NCBI GenBank assembly: GCA_003508005.1
Contig: DNUE01000033.1
Coordinates: forward strand, 38,733-102,732
Length of the DNA stretch: 64,000 nt
Direction of reading: 5' to 3'
DNA from: Desulfobulbaceae bacterium
GTDB lineage: Bacteria > Desulfobacterota > Desulfobulbia > Desulfobulbales > Desulfobulbaceae
Shown here: positions 1-9,380 of the stretch, one piece after another
Numbering within the stretch: the first letter of the stretch is position 1
How the letters are laid out: each line of letters opens with the position of its first letter
Program-made: the position numbers and the translations under genes
Notes under the pieces: generated by a model
Told to the model about the DNA's origin: nothing
What the model saw: the letters and a program-made list of their open reading frames with translations, nothing else
The model's database searches: none

Positions 1-70
1 GTGCACCGTATTGCCTGCCTCAGGGCCTTGCTTGCTGGTCGCGGATATTGAATGAAAGGGGCAGCAGCCC

Positions 71-2803
71 ATGAACGACAAGCCAACCTACCAAGAGCTG
101 GAACAGCGAATCAGGGACCTGGAACAGAACCTCGCCCAGAAGCAAGGAAGTCGCGAGGATTCCCGCCGCAGCGAACAGTACCTCAAGGCGATCCTCGACA
201 ATACCAACCTGCCCATCTACCTGAAGGATGTGGATTACCGCTACATCCTCATCAACCGGGAATTTGCACGTCTGGCCCAGGTGACCAGCGAGCAGATCCG
301 GGGGCGTGATGATTTTGCGGTTTTCCCGGAACCGGTGGCCCGGCTGTTCCGTGACCAGGATGAAGAAGTCAAGCGGCGCAACTCCCTGGTGGAGTTCAAG
401 GAAAGCATATTCCTGGCCGACGGGGAGCATATCTTTCTCACCGCCAAATTTCCTGTCCATGATACGGCGGGCAGGATCTACGCCATCGGCGGCGTCTGCA
501 CCGACATTACCACACAGCAGCGGGCCGAGGATACCCTCAGGGAAAGCGAGGAGCGCTACCGTTCTTTTATCGAAAACTTTCACGGCATTGCCTACCGAGG
601 TGATATCGCGACCTTCACCCCGGTCTATTTCCTCGGCGCGGTGGCAGAGATCACTGGCTACAAAACAGAGGAATTTCTGGCCGGCCGGCCGCGCTGGGAC
701 CAAATCGTGCATCCAGCTGACCTGCCCCTGCTGCTGGCAGACAAAAACATCCAGCATACCCCGGACTACATCTTCCAACGCGAGTACCGGATCATCCACA
801 AGGGCGGGGAAGTGCGCTGGATCTTCGAACGCGGCAAGGTCCTGGGTGATGCGCAGGGCCGGCCAGAATGGCTGGAAGGCTCCCTGTTCGACATCAGCGA
901 CCGAAAAATCATGGAAAAGGCCCTGCGGGAAAGCGAAAAAAAATACCGCACCCTGGTGCAGACGGCCACTCTGGGCATCGTGATCAGCGACCTGGAAGGA
1001 CGCATCATCCTGGACAACCCGGCGCACCACAGAATCCTCGGGCACACCGAGGGGGAGATCGTCGGCAGATATGTCTGGGATTTCATCGAGGACCCGGCGA
1101 AAAGAACCGATCTCCAGCAATATTATCACTCCATCATCGCTGAGCAGCCCCGGCCCGAAGCCTATTATTGCGCCAGTAGAACGGCTTCCGGGCGCCAAAT
1201 CCAGCTCCAGGTTGACTGGAATTACATCCGCGACAGCGAAGGCAGGGTTGAGGGGCTGTGTTCGATCGTCAGTGATATCACCGCCCGGGTTCGGGCTGAA
1301 CAGGCCCTCAAGGACAGTGAGGAGAAGCTGAAAAGCATCATTGACTCCTGCCCCGAGGGCATCCATCTCTACACCCTTGACTCGGAAGGCCGCCTGATCT
1401 TCACCGGCGCCAACTCCTCTGCCAACGCCATCCTCGGCCTGGACTGTGCCCAGTTCACCGGCATGACCATCGAAGAGGCGTTTCCGGAGCTCAGCGAAAC
1501 GGAGATCCCCGAACGCTACCGGGAGGTCTGCCTGACCGGCACTCCCTGGCAAACCGACCATGTAAGCTATGAGGACCGACAGATCAGGGGCACCTTCGCT
1601 CTCAATGCCTTCCGAACCGGCCCCGACCGGATGGCCGTTTTTTTCCAGGACGTCACAGTCAGGGAGAGGATGGAGCAGGAACTGCTGAAAATTCAGAAGC
1701 TGGAGTCCATCGGCATCCTGGCCGGCGGCATCGCCCATGACTTCAACAACCTGCTCACCGCCATCCTTGGCAATATTTCCATGGCCAAGCTCTTTGCCCA
1801 GGCCGATCAGACCAAAGCGCTGGATCGCCTGACCGATGCCGAAAACGCCTCCCTGCGGGCCAGAGACCTGACCCAGCAGTTGCTCACTTTCGCCAAGGGC
1901 GGGGCACCGGTCAAAAGCACGGCTGACCTCGGCAAGATTATCAGGGATTCCGCCTCCTTCATGCTGAGCGGCTCAAACTCCAGGTGCGAGACCCTGCTGC
2001 CGGATGACCTCTGGCCCGTGGAGATCGATCCGGGCCAGATCAGCCAGGTCATTCAGAATGTGGTCAAAAACAGCGACCAGGCCATGCCGGAAGGTGGCAC
2101 CATCATCATCCTGGCAGCGAATGCCCTGGTGGACAAAGGCAGCGGCTTGCCGCTGCAACCCGGGACCTATGTCAGCCTCTCCATCGCCGACCAGGGGGTG
2201 GGGATCCCCAAAAAACATCTGACCCGGATCTTTGACCCCTATTTTTCCACCAAGCAGGAAGGCAATGGCCTGGGTCTGGCCGCCAGTCACTCGATCATCA
2301 AGAACCACAACGGGCTGATCTTCGCAGAATCCGAACATGGTTCCGGCGCAACCTTCCATATCTATCTGCCCGCCTCCAAGGACAAACCCGTTTCGAAAGG
2401 CTTGCCCAGAAAGCGGCCTCAGAGCAGCGGCGAACACATTTTGATCATGGACGACGACGACGATGTCCTGCAGGTTGCGGCGAACATGCTGAACCTCATG
2501 GGCTACCGGACCGCCATTGCCCATGACGGTGCCCAGGCCATCGCCATGTACAAACAGGCCATGAAATCTGAACATCCCTTCCATTGCCTTCTCCTCGACC
2601 TGACCATCCCCGGAGGCATGGGTGGCAGGGAAACGGTGAAACAGCTCCTCGCTCTTGACCCAAAGGTTAAAGCGATCGTTTCCAGCGGCTATGCCAATGA
2701 CCCGATCATGGCCAATTACGCCGCCTTCGGCTTCAGGGGAGTGGTCAGCAAGCCCTATGACATGGAAGACCTGGGCAAAGTTTTCCGCAACCTGTTCAAC
2801 TGA
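71..2803 (+). CDS. Multi-PAS hybrid sensor histidine kinase
   Basis: This 910-residue signal-transduction protein has no obvious membrane segment, so it is probably a soluble sensor. A short coiled-coil-like start is followed by about four PAS domains (roughly residues 37-155, 163-285, 287-405 and 413-530). A HisKA domain follows, with the H-box GGIAHDFNNLL (His556 the likely phosphorylated residue). Next come a HATPase domain with DQGVGIP and GNGLGLA motifs, and a C-terminal receiver (about 785-905) with DDDDD acidic residues, Asp843 in LLLDLTIPGG, and the KPYD lysine. The start is the first ATG after an in-frame TGA at 53-55. The ribosome site is weak. The stimulus and partner regulator are unknown; the receiver suggests an intramolecular relay or a separate phosphotransfer protein. 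Confidence 0.9.
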   Translation: MNDKPTYQELEQRIRDLEQNLAQKQGSREDSRRSEQYLKAILDNTNLPIYLKDVDYRYILINREFARLAQVTSEQIRGRDDFAVFPEPVARLFRDQDEEVKRRNSLVEFKESIFLADGEHIFLTAKFPVHDTAGRIYAIGGVCTDITTQQRAEDTLRESEERYRSFIENFHGIAYRGDIATFTPVYFLGAVAEITGYKTEEFLAGRPRWDQIVHPADLPLLLADKNIQHTPDYIFQREYRIIHKGGEVRWIFERGKVLGDAQGRPEWLEGSLFDISDRKIMEKALRESEKKYRTLVQTATLGIVISDLEGRIILDNPAHHRILGHTEGEIVGRYVWDFIEDPAKRTDLQQYYHSIIAEQPRPEAYYCASRTASGRQIQLQVDWNYIRDSEGRVEGLCSIVSDITARVRAEQALKDSEEKLKSIIDSCPEGIHLYTLDSEGRLIFTGANSSANAILGLDCAQFTGMTIEEAFPELSETEIPERYREVCLTGTPWQTDHVSYEDRQIRGTFALNAFRTGPDRMAVFFQDVTVRERMEQELLKIQKLESIGILAGGIAHDFNNLLTAILGNISMAKLFAQADQTKALDRLTDAENASLRARDLTQQLLTFAKGGAPVKSTADLGKIIRDSASFMLSGSNSRCETLLPDDLWPVEIDPGQISQVIQNVVKNSDQAMPEGGTIIILAANALVDKGSGLPLQPGTYVSLSIADQGVGIPKKHLTRIFDPYFSTKQEGNGLGLAASHSIIKNHNGLIFAESEHGSGATFHIYLPASKDKPVSKGLPRKRPQSSGEHILIMDDDDDVLQVAANMLNLMGYRTAIAHDGAQAIAMYKQAMKSEHPFHCLLLDLTIPGGMGGRETVKQLLALDPKVKAIVSSGYANDPIMANYAAFGFRGVVSKPYDMEDLGKVFRNLFN

Positions 2804-2991
2804 CAACCCTGCCCATCTCCCTCGTTCCGGAATGCACCTCTCCGGGAAATTCCGCAATCCATCTTGACGGAAAGGGCCACAGGAATAATTATGTAGGAAG
2901 TGTCTTGCCTACTGTTTGCCTGTATGTTGACAAGAGGCGCTGTCCTTTCCGGGGCGGCAGAGGTGTTGAATTTTATTTGGAGAACATTCAC

Positions 2992-4449
2992 ATGTTGAGA
3001 TATTCCAAGACATTATCCAGTTTGCGGTTCATGGCAGCACTGGTTTGCTTCCTCCTTCTGGTGGCGGCTTCGCCACCGGTCCATGCTGCCGAGGATGAAA
3101 ATATCGCCCTCCTCGACCGCTCGGCCAAGGCCTTTGCCTCGGTGGTCAAAAAGGCCGGTCCGGCCGTGGTCCATGTCCGCGTGGAAAAATCGGTCAAGGG
3201 CCGAGGTCAGGAATTTGATTTTCTGAACGATCCTTTTTTTGAGCGGTTTTTCGGGCCGCAATTCCGCAATCCCCGCCAGAAAGAACCGAGGGAATTCAAG
3301 CAACAGGGGGCCGGCTCGGGCTTCATTATCTCCCCGGACGGGCTCATCCTGACCAACAATCACGTGGTAGGCGAGGCTGAGACCATCACCGTCCGTCTGG
3401 CGGATGAACGCGAATTCAAGGCCAAAGTCATCGGCACCGACCCGCAGTCGGACGTGGCCCTGATCAAGATCGAGGCCGAGAACCTGCCGGTACTGCCCCT
3501 CGGCGATTCCGACAGGCTGGAGGTGGGCGAATGGGTGATCGCCATCGGCAGCCCCTTTGAGCTGAACCAGACCGTCACCGTCGGGGTGGTCAGCGCCAAG
3601 GGCCGCAACCGCATCGGCATCAACGACTACGAGAATTTCATCCAGACCGATGCAGCCATCAATCCAGGCAACTCCGGCGGGCCCCTCCTCAACATTCACG
3701 GCGAGGCCATCGGCATGAATACCGCGATTTTTTCACGGAGCGGCGGCTACATGGGCATCGGCTTCGCCATCCCCATCAACATGGCCAAGGCCATTCAACT
3801 GCAGCTTGAAAAGAAAGGCAAGGTCACGCGCGGCTGGCTCGGCGTGGTCATTCAGGATGTCAACGAAGAACTGGCCAAATCCTTCGGCCTGGAAAAGGCC
3901 CGCGGCGCTCTGATCAGCGAAATTGCCGACAAGTCCCCGGCCTCAGAAAGCGGGTTGCAGAAAGGAGACGTCATCATCCAGCTGGATGGCGCCGAGGTCA
4001 CCGATGTTTCGGAACTGCGCAACAAGGTGGCCCTCATGGTCCCCGGCAGCAAGGTTGACCTGCTGGTTATCAGGGACGGCAAGAAGAAAACCATGAAGAT
4101 CACCATTGGCGAACAGCCGGGGGATATGGCCCGGCCGGCAGGGAGCAACGGGGATGATTCCCTTCAGAATATGGGACTGACCCTGCAGAACCTGACCGAG
4201 GAACTGGCCGGCCAGTTCGGCTACAGCCCCGACCAGGGGGTGCTCATCGTCGAGGTCGAGTCGGGCAGTCCGGCGGAACGGGCAGGCCTGAAACCGGGCC
4301 AGCTCATCGAGGAGGTGGAGCAGCAGCGGGTCCGCAACCTCAAGGAACTGCGGAAGGTACTGGACAAGGCCAAGCCTGACGACAAGGTCCTGCTTTTTGT
4401 CCGGGCCGGGGAATACGGTCAATATGTAGTGCTTATGCCTGCCAACTAA
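2992..4449 (+). CDS. htrA: HtrA/Deg-family periplasmic serine protease with two PDZ domains
   Basis: This is an envelope quality-control protease of 485 residues. ATG 2992 is chosen over the upstream in-frame start at 2905 because GGAG at 2979-2982 precedes it and it begins a clean signal peptide (basic start, hydrophobic core, cleavage near VHA-A). The catalytic triad is visible: His124 in TNNHVVGE, Asp154 in SDVALIKIE and Ser228 in NPGNSGGPLL. Two PDZ domains follow, at about 285-370 and 400-480, giving the DegP/DegQ layout. It stands as its own transcription unit ending in a strong terminator. DegP versus DegQ cannot be separated from sequence alone. Confidence 0.95.
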   Translation: MLRYSKTLSSLRFMAALVCFLLLVAASPPVHAAEDENIALLDRSAKAFASVVKKAGPAVVHVRVEKSVKGRGQEFDFLNDPFFERFFGPQFRNPRQKEPREFKQQGAGSGFIISPDGLILTNNHVVGEAETITVRLADEREFKAKVIGTDPQSDVALIKIEAENLPVLPLGDSDRLEVGEWVIAIGSPFELNQTVTVGVVSAKGRNRIGINDYENFIQTDAAINPGNSGGPLLNIHGEAIGMNTAIFSRSGGYMGIGFAIPINMAKAIQLQLEKKGKVTRGWLGVVIQDVNEELAKSFGLEKARGALISEIADKSPASESGLQKGDVIIQLDGAEVTDVSELRNKVALMVPGSKVDLLVIRDGKKKTMKITIGEQPGDMARPAGSNGDDSLQNMGLTLQNLTEELAGQFGYSPDQGVLIVEVESGSPAERAGLKPGQLIEEVEQQRVRNLKELRKVLDKAKPDDKVLLFVRAGEYGQYVVLMPAN

Positions 4450-4469
4450 CCCGTTCTTAACCCATGACG

Positions 4470-4505
4470 ACGGCACCGGCCAGGCCGGTGCCGTCTTTGT
4501 TTTTC
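4470..4505 (+). terminator. Rho-independent terminator after htrA
   Basis: A 10-bp perfect stem (ACGGCACCGG / CCGGTGCCGT) with a 5-nt loop is followed by CTTTGTTTTTC. It lies 20 nt after the htrA stop and just before the next start codon. Confidence 0.85.
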
Positions 4506-4506
4506 T

Positions 4507-4869
4507 ATGATCAACACCCTTGCCCATCTTACCCTCATCCTCCGACGTTTCGCTGCCGAACGGGATTGGGAGCAGTATCACGCACCTAAAAACCTGATCA
4601 TGGCCCTGAGCGTCGAGGTGGCTGAGCTTATGGAGCACTTTCAGTGGCTGACCGAGGAGCAAAGCTCGCGCCTTGGCCCGGAAAAACAGCAGGCGGTGCG
4701 GGAGGAGGTAGCGGACGTGCTGATCTATCTGGTCCGTCTGGCCGACAGGCTGGATATCGACCTGCTGGCCGCGGCAGAAGAGAAAATTGCGCGCAACGCC
4801 GAAAAATACCCGGTGGCCGTCTCCCGGGGCAACGCCGATCGGCCCGGCTCTCGCCAGGATCCTTCGTGA
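4507..4869 (+). CDS. MazG-like nucleotide pyrophosphohydrolase
   Basis: A 120-residue all-alpha NTP pyrophosphatase of the MazG/RS21-C6 superfamily. These enzymes hydrolyse (d)NTPs to NMP and PPi as a house-cleaning function. The metal-binding acidic motifs are present: EVAELMEHF near residues 37-45 and EEVADVLIYLV near 66-76, i.e. the EXXE...EXXD pattern. A single domain matches the short MazG-like proteins, not full MazG. Its stop overlaps the start of the downstream kinase (GTGA), so the two are translationally coupled. Substrate preference cannot be read from sequence. Confidence 0.85.
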   Translation: MINTLAHLTLILRRFAAERDWEQYHAPKNLIMALSVEVAELMEHFQWLTEEQSSRLGPEKQQAVREEVADVLIYLVRLADRLDIDLLAAAEEKIARNAEKYPVAVSRGNADRPGSRQDPS

Positions 4870-5957
4870 AACCGGAACTGCAGGCCGCCCTCTTCTTTGT
4901 GCCGGAGCTGAATATTGTCGATATCGCCCCGCTCGGCGCAGGCAATGTCAACGACACCTTTCTTCTCACCCTTGCCACCGGCGAAGAACGGATCCTGCAG
5001 CGGGTCAATCCGGCGGTGTTTCCGGAGCCTCTGCTGGTCATGCGCAACCTGCGCCTGGTAAGCGAGCACCTGCGGATGGCCAGCGCCAGGCAGGAAGCGG
5101 ATGTGCACCCCTTTCAGCCGGTCCTCCTCTGCGGCGGCAGGGCGGGCGACGTGTATCTTGCCGAGGATGGTGCGCCCTGGCGTCTGCTGCACAGGATCAG
5201 CGGCGGCCATACCCGCCAGTCAGTGAACTCGGCAAAGCAGGCCCGTGAACTTGGACGGGGCCTCGGACTCTTCCACCGACTGCTCAGTACTCTTGACCCG
5301 ACGGGCCTGGCCGACCCCCTCCCCGGATTTCACGTCACTCCGGCCTACCTGGCCTCCTATGACCTGGTCTGCGCCCGCCCTGGCAACAGTTTGCGGCCGG
5401 ACAACCCCTTCTGCCGCCAATTCATCGAGCAGCGGCGGGCGACGACGCGCCTGCTGGAGGATGGTCGGGAGCGCCTGGCCGCCGGGGTTATCCACGGCGA
5501 CCCCAAGGTGGCCAATTTCCTTTTCGACGAAGAGGGGGAACAGGTCATCAGCCTGATCGACCTGGACACGGTGAAGCCCGGCCTCCTGCTGCACGACCTG
5601 GGCGATGCCCTGCGCTCCTGCTGCAACACCGCCGGAGAGACACCGGTGGCGCCGGATGACGCCTTGTTTGAGCCCGGCCTGTTCACTGCCTGGCTGGAGG
5701 GCTACTGCGCCGAGGCCCGAATGCTTCTGTCCGACGAGGACCTTTCCCGGCTGGTCGATGCAGTGGCCCTCATCGCCTTTGAGCTGGGCCTTCGCTTCTA
5801 CACGGATTACCTGGAGGGAGACCGTTACTTCAAGGTTGCCGACGCCGGACAGAACCTGCAGCGTGCGCTCACCCAGTTTCAGCTGACCCGGTCCATCGAG
5901 CGGCAGCGCGAGGAACTGGCACTGATTGTGGCCCTCCTGGCTGCAGAACCAGAATAG
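4866..5957 (+). CDS. APH-family phosphotransferase, N-acetylhexosamine 1-kinase-like
   Basis: A 363-residue aminoglycoside-phosphotransferase-fold kinase. GTG 4866 overlaps the preceding stop and removes a spurious N-terminal extension; the protein then begins with the typical small-lobe strand pattern. The catalytic loop HGDPKVANFLFD (His210, Asp212) and the metal-binding IDLDT motif near 233-237 are intact. The sequence around the catalytic loop resembles NahK-type sugar 1-kinases more than antibiotic kinases, so sugar or small-metabolite phosphorylation is inferred. Coupling to a MazG-like hydrolase gives no clear pathway. Confidence 0.75.
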   Translation: MKPELQAALFFVPELNIVDIAPLGAGNVNDTFLLTLATGEERILQRVNPAVFPEPLLVMRNLRLVSEHLRMASARQEADVHPFQPVLLCGGRAGDVYLAEDGAPWRLLHRISGGHTRQSVNSAKQARELGRGLGLFHRLLSTLDPTGLADPLPGFHVTPAYLASYDLVCARPGNSLRPDNPFCRQFIEQRRATTRLLEDGRERLAAGVIHGDPKVANFLFDEEGEQVISLIDLDTVKPGLLLHDLGDALRSCCNTAGETPVAPDDALFEPGLFTAWLEGYCAEARMLLSDEDLSRLVDAVALIAFELGLRFYTDYLEGDRYFKVADAGQNLQRALTQFQLTRSIERQREELALIVALLAAEPE

Positions 5958-5971
5958 CCAGCAACCCTGAG

Positions 5972-7123
5972 ATGGACGATATGCAGACTGCCGAAACCTC
6001 CCCCTTTTCCCTCCTCCATCAGTCCAGCGAATGCCGGGCGCGGTGCGGCGAGCTGATTACCCTGCACGGCACGATCAAGACCCCAGTGTTCATGCCGGTG
6101 GGGACCCAGGCCACGGTCAAGGCTGTCCCTCCTGAGGAGCTGATCCGGCTGGGCGCCCAGATCATCCTCGGTAACACCTACCACCTGTTTATCCGTCCCG
6201 GCAGCGAACTGATCAGGCAGTTGGGCGGGCTGCACGCCTTTATGAACTGGCCGCACCCGATCCTCACCGACTCTGGCGGCTTTCAGATCTTCAGCCTGCG
6301 GGAGCTGGCCAAAATCTCCGAGGAAGGGGCCGAGTTCCGCTCCCATTTGGACGGCAGCCGCCTTTTTCTCAGCCCCGAGGATGCGGTTCGGGTGCAAAAA
6401 GACCTGGGCTCGGACGTCATGATGGTTCTGGACACCTGTATCCCCTGGCCGGCATCCAGGGACGAGACCGAGCGGGCCACGGCACTCACCGAACGGTGGG
6501 CCGCCCGCTCCAGGGCGGTGCAGCCGCCGACCGGCCAGCTGCTGTTCGCTATCGTCCAGGGCGGCATGTTTACCGATCTCCGCCGGCAAACCGCCCGCCG
6601 CCTCGTTGACATCGGTTTTGACGGCTATGCCCTGGGCGGCCTGTCCGTGGGCGAGCCTAAGGGACAGATGTACGAGATGACCGAGGCCGGGGTGGAGAGC
6701 CTGCCTAAAGGAAAGCCTGTCTATCTCATGGGGGTCGGCACCCCGGAAGACCTGGTGGAGAGCGTCTATCGGGGGGTGGACATGTTCGACTGCGTCATGC
6801 CCACCCGCAATGCCAGAAATGGAATGCTCTTTACTTCCCGGGGCAGACTTGTTATAAAAAATTCGTGCTATCGGGACGACCCCAGGCCGGTGGACGAGGA
6901 GTGCAGCTGCGCAACCTGCCGCAACTATTCCCGGGCATACCTGCGGCACCTGTTTGTGAGCAGGGAGATCCTGGCCTATCAGTTGAACAGCATTCATAAC
7001 CTGCATTATTACTGTTCACTGATGGCCCGGATGCGCAGCGCCATTGCGCAGGATAACTTTGCTGCCTTCCGCCGTGATTTTTACCTTGGGCGCAGCGACG
7101 CAACAGAACCTTATAAATCGTAA
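5972..7123 (+). CDS. tgt: Queuine tRNA-guanine transglycosylase
   Basis: The enzyme exchanges the anticodon G34 of GUN tRNAs for preQ1 on the route to queuosine. At 383 residues it is full length. Asp100 in LTDSGGFQIFSL and the nucleophile Asp273 in FDCVMPTR are present, as is the zinc site Cys311, Cys313 and Cys316 (ECSCATC) with a histidine about 26 residues later. ATG 5981 is an in-frame alternative start. yajC follows 27 bp downstream, the classic tgt-yajC order. A second queuosine gene, queH, lies at about 38 kb. Confidence 0.97.
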   Translation: MDDMQTAETSPFSLLHQSSECRARCGELITLHGTIKTPVFMPVGTQATVKAVPPEELIRLGAQIILGNTYHLFIRPGSELIRQLGGLHAFMNWPHPILTDSGGFQIFSLRELAKISEEGAEFRSHLDGSRLFLSPEDAVRVQKDLGSDVMMVLDTCIPWPASRDETERATALTERWAARSRAVQPPTGQLLFAIVQGGMFTDLRRQTARRLVDIGFDGYALGGLSVGEPKGQMYEMTEAGVESLPKGKPVYLMGVGTPEDLVESVYRGVDMFDCVMPTRNARNGMLFTSRGRLVIKNSCYRDDPRPVDEECSCATCRNYSRAYLRHLFVSREILAYQLNSIHNLHYYCSLMARMRSAIAQDNFAAFRRDFYLGRSDATEPYKS

Positions 7124-7150
7124 CCGAACAATCAATACGGAGGATATCCC

Positions 7151-7498
7151 ATGACTGGAATTGCCTTTGCCCAGAGCGGAGCGACGTCGCCGGCCGGAGG
7201 CGGGCTGGCTTCATTCATTCCGCTTATTCTGATCTTTGTGGTCTTTTATTTTCTGCTCATCCGGCCCCAGCAGAAAAAGGCCAAGGAGCACCAGGCGTTC
7301 CTGGGCGGCCTGAAAAAAGGGGACGAGGTGGTCACCAGCGCCGGAATCCATGGCAGAATCACCGGCCTGACCGATGCCATCGCCACCCTGGAAATCGCCG
7401 AAGGGGTACGCATCAAAATTACCCGTGGCAGCATTCTTTCCTCGGCCGAGGAGGCTAAAAAACAGGGCGAAGCCCCGGCGAAGTCCTCGGGGGGTTGA
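7151..7498 (+). CDS. yajC: Sec translocon accessory protein YajC
   Basis: A 115-residue inner-membrane protein: short N-terminus, one hydrophobic segment (about residues 20-40), the diagnostic LIRPQQKKAKEHQ stretch, and a cytosolic KOW-like domain with KKGDEVVTSAGIHGRI. GGAGG precedes the ATG. YajC associates with SecDF, and secD normally follows it. Here the next recognisable gene is a metal transporter more than 300 bp away, so secDF must lie elsewhere. Confidence 0.95.
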   Translation: MTGIAFAQSGATSPAGGGLASFIPLILIFVVFYFLLIRPQQKKAKEHQAFLGGLKKGDEVVTSAGIHGRITGLTDAIATLEIAEGVRIKITRGSILSSAEEAKKQGEAPAKSSGG

Positions 7499-7822
7499 AG
7501 CATCAAGGGGTGCTGATCTCCGTCATCGTGCATGAAGGAAAATGCATTAAGGCCGTACGGCTGGCCCCGGCAGCTTTGCGGCCTTTCCTATTTGTCAAAC
7601 GCCTGAAAACATTCAGGGCCTTGGCCGGTTTCGGTCTCGAGGAGTCCCCGCATTCACCTCAGAGGCAGCGTCAATTCATGCGCAAGGCACATGCCACTTT
7701 TGTCGACCCCGATTCCCTTACCGGCCCCGAGAAAATGACGGTTTCTCTGGGCGCAACCTCATTCTCCCGATCCTGGTTATGTAATTAAATCATATTTTTA
7801 TACGCCAAGGGGAGCTGAACCG
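7499..7822. other. Gap with no recognisable gene
   Basis: The 324 bp between yajC and the cation transporter contain one open frame from a TTG at 7495 (97 codons). It has no ribosome site of its own, no recognisable domain and a low-complexity composition. I see no RNA gene, terminator or convincing promoter here. It could be decayed sequence left where secD would normally be, but nothing shows that directly. Confidence 0.4.
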
Positions 7823-8752
7823 ATGAAAAAAACTCCAGCCTCCACCGCTGTCCTGCTGAAGCGGGCGACCTATGCCTCGGTGGGCGTAGCGCTGGTGCTT
7901 ATCTTCGGAAAACTTGCGGCTTGGTTGCTTACCGGTTCCCTGACCGTAATGGCCTCCCTGGTCGATTCCCTGATGGACGCCGCTTCGTCCACCATCAACC
8001 TCCTCGCCGTGCGCTGGTCCCTGAACCCGGCGGACGAGGACCACCGTTTTGGCCACGGAAAGGCGGAATTCCTCGCCGGCCTCGCCCAGGCCTCATTTAT
8101 CTCCGGCTCCGCCTTCTTTCTCCTGGTGCATGCTTTCGAGAGGTTGCGCAACCCGACGCCGGTCAGCCATGTGACCACCGGCCTGATCATCATGACCCTG
8201 GCCGTTGCCGCAACCCTGGTCCTGCTGGCCTATCAGAAGCTGGTCATCCGTAAGACCGGATCCTTGGCCATCCGCGGGGATGCGCTCCACTACGCCACCG
8301 ATATTCTGACCAACCTGGGCACCATCGCCGCCCTGCTCCTGGCCAAGTGTCCGGGTCTCAATCCCGCGGTTGCGATCATCATTGATCCGGTGTTCGCCAT
8401 CATCATCGCCGGCTATATTCTCTTCAGTGCGGTCAGGATCGGCTACGAGGCCGGGCAGATGCTCATGGACCATGAGCTGCCTCCGGAAATCCGCGAAGAG
8501 ATCATTCGCATCGCCAGGATTCCTCCCCAGGTCCGAGGGGTCCATGATGTGCGCACCCGGCAATCCGGCCAGACCATGATGATCCAGCTGCACCTGGAAC
8601 TGGAGGATCATCTCCCCCTGGTACGGGCGCACGGCATCGCCAAGGCCGTGGAAAAGGAAATTCTCCGCTCCTGGCCGGGCGCGGATGTAATCATCCATCA
8701 GGACCCGGCCGAGCTGGCGAAAAAAACCGAACGCAGCAAGACCGGCGCATAA
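7823..8752 (+). CDS. Cation diffusion facilitator (FieF-like)
   Basis: A 309-residue inner-membrane metal/proton antiporter with the CDF layout: about six transmembrane segments (to about residue 205) followed by a cytosolic dimerisation domain. The transport-site motifs are visible: LVDSLMDA in TM2 and HYATD in TM5 (the DxxxD/HxxxD pair). DEDHRFGHGKAEFL lies in the TM2-TM3 loop, as in FieF-type zinc/iron exporters. A ribosome site (GGGGAG) precedes the ATG. The metal is inferred to be Fe2+ or Zn2+. Confidence 0.92.
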   Translation: MKKTPASTAVLLKRATYASVGVALVLIFGKLAAWLLTGSLTVMASLVDSLMDAASSTINLLAVRWSLNPADEDHRFGHGKAEFLAGLAQASFISGSAFFLLVHAFERLRNPTPVSHVTTGLIIMTLAVAATLVLLAYQKLVIRKTGSLAIRGDALHYATDILTNLGTIAALLLAKCPGLNPAVAIIIDPVFAIIIAGYILFSAVRIGYEAGQMLMDHELPPEIREEIIRIARIPPQVRGVHDVRTRQSGQTMMIQLHLELEDHLPLVRAHGIAKAVEKEILRSWPGADVIIHQDPAELAKKTERSKTGA

Positions 8753-8910
8753 CTACCGCCTTATTCCCGGCCACGGCCTCCGGGACGGCCTGATCCGCCC
8801 AGGGAAAACGTAGCAGTGAACGGCTGGATGGGGTAGAATAAGAGTAAACACGAAGGCAGGAAAACTGCACAGATCGGCATGCGAAATCAGGCGTCGGGGA
8901 AGGGGAAACC

Positions 8911-9249
8911 ATGCACATCGAATGGGCGTATCTGCGAAAGGGTTGAGGGTCCTGCGCCAAGGCACAGGCTGTGTTGGCAGACAGGAAGACCTCCATTGGC
9001 GAAACAGTGGAGGCACGCAAGGCGCCTCTTGCCGGCGAGCAGGCTTGGGAGCTGCTGCAGGGCGCCGGGGAGGTTATTGTCGGCAAGGGTCGGAATGCTG
9101 TCGTCTTTCATCCTGCCACCGACTCCAGGGAAGAGATCCTGGCCCACTGCCTGGGCCGGACCGGCACCCTCCGCGCCCCGACACTGAAAATCGGCAAACG
9201 CTTTCTGGTCGGCTTCAACGACGAGATGTACAGCAAGTTCGTCAAATAA
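8911..9249 (+). CDS. ArsC-family selenoprotein with in-frame TGA (UxxC motif)
   Basis: Reading from ATG 8911 gives M-H-I-E-W-A-Y-L-R-K-G-U-G-S-C-A-K-A-Q-A, with TGA at codon 12 (8944-8946). Translation then continues without a stop to TAA 9247-9249, for 112 residues. A GGGGAAGGGG ribosome site precedes the ATG. The UxxC replaces the CxxC of a thioredoxin/ArsC-fold active site, and the rest (LADRKT, VGKGRNAVVFHP, LGRTGTLRAPTLKIGKRFLVGFN) looks like the ArsC-family (seleno)protein group as I remember it. A hairpin with an AGG apical loop lies 10-32 nt after the TGA. A conventional caller would start at 8971 and lose the active site. The substrate is unknown; a thiol-disulfide or reductase role is inferred. 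Confidence 0.85.
8956..8978 (+). promoter_or_regulatory. Bacterial SECIS-like hairpin in the ArsC-like selenoprotein gene
   Basis: Ten nucleotides after the TGA (8944-8946), GCCAA pairs with TTGGC. A GG bulge follows, then CAC/GTG closes the loop AGGCT (8966-8970). The loop begins 20 nt after the TGA, close to the spacing in the selenopeptide gene of this window (18 nt, loop AGGTA). Pairing was done by eye. Confidence 0.7.
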
Positions 9250-9380
9250 AATTCAATCGCAAAAAGTGAACCGCTGCCTATCCTCCCCCCGTGATTTCAA
9301 TATGTTACATAGCTTGGCAGCGTCGCAATCGCGCTTTTTGCGATTCCTACACATAACTCCCTTGGCGGACAGATCAAGGC

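Noticed and set aside
20..1738. 572-codon open frame antisense to the histidine kinase
   Set aside because: It has no domain, lies fully opposite a clear kinase and arises from GC-rich codon bias.
7495..7788. 97-codon TTG-start frame after yajC
   Set aside because: No ribosome site and no domain; reported only as gap content.
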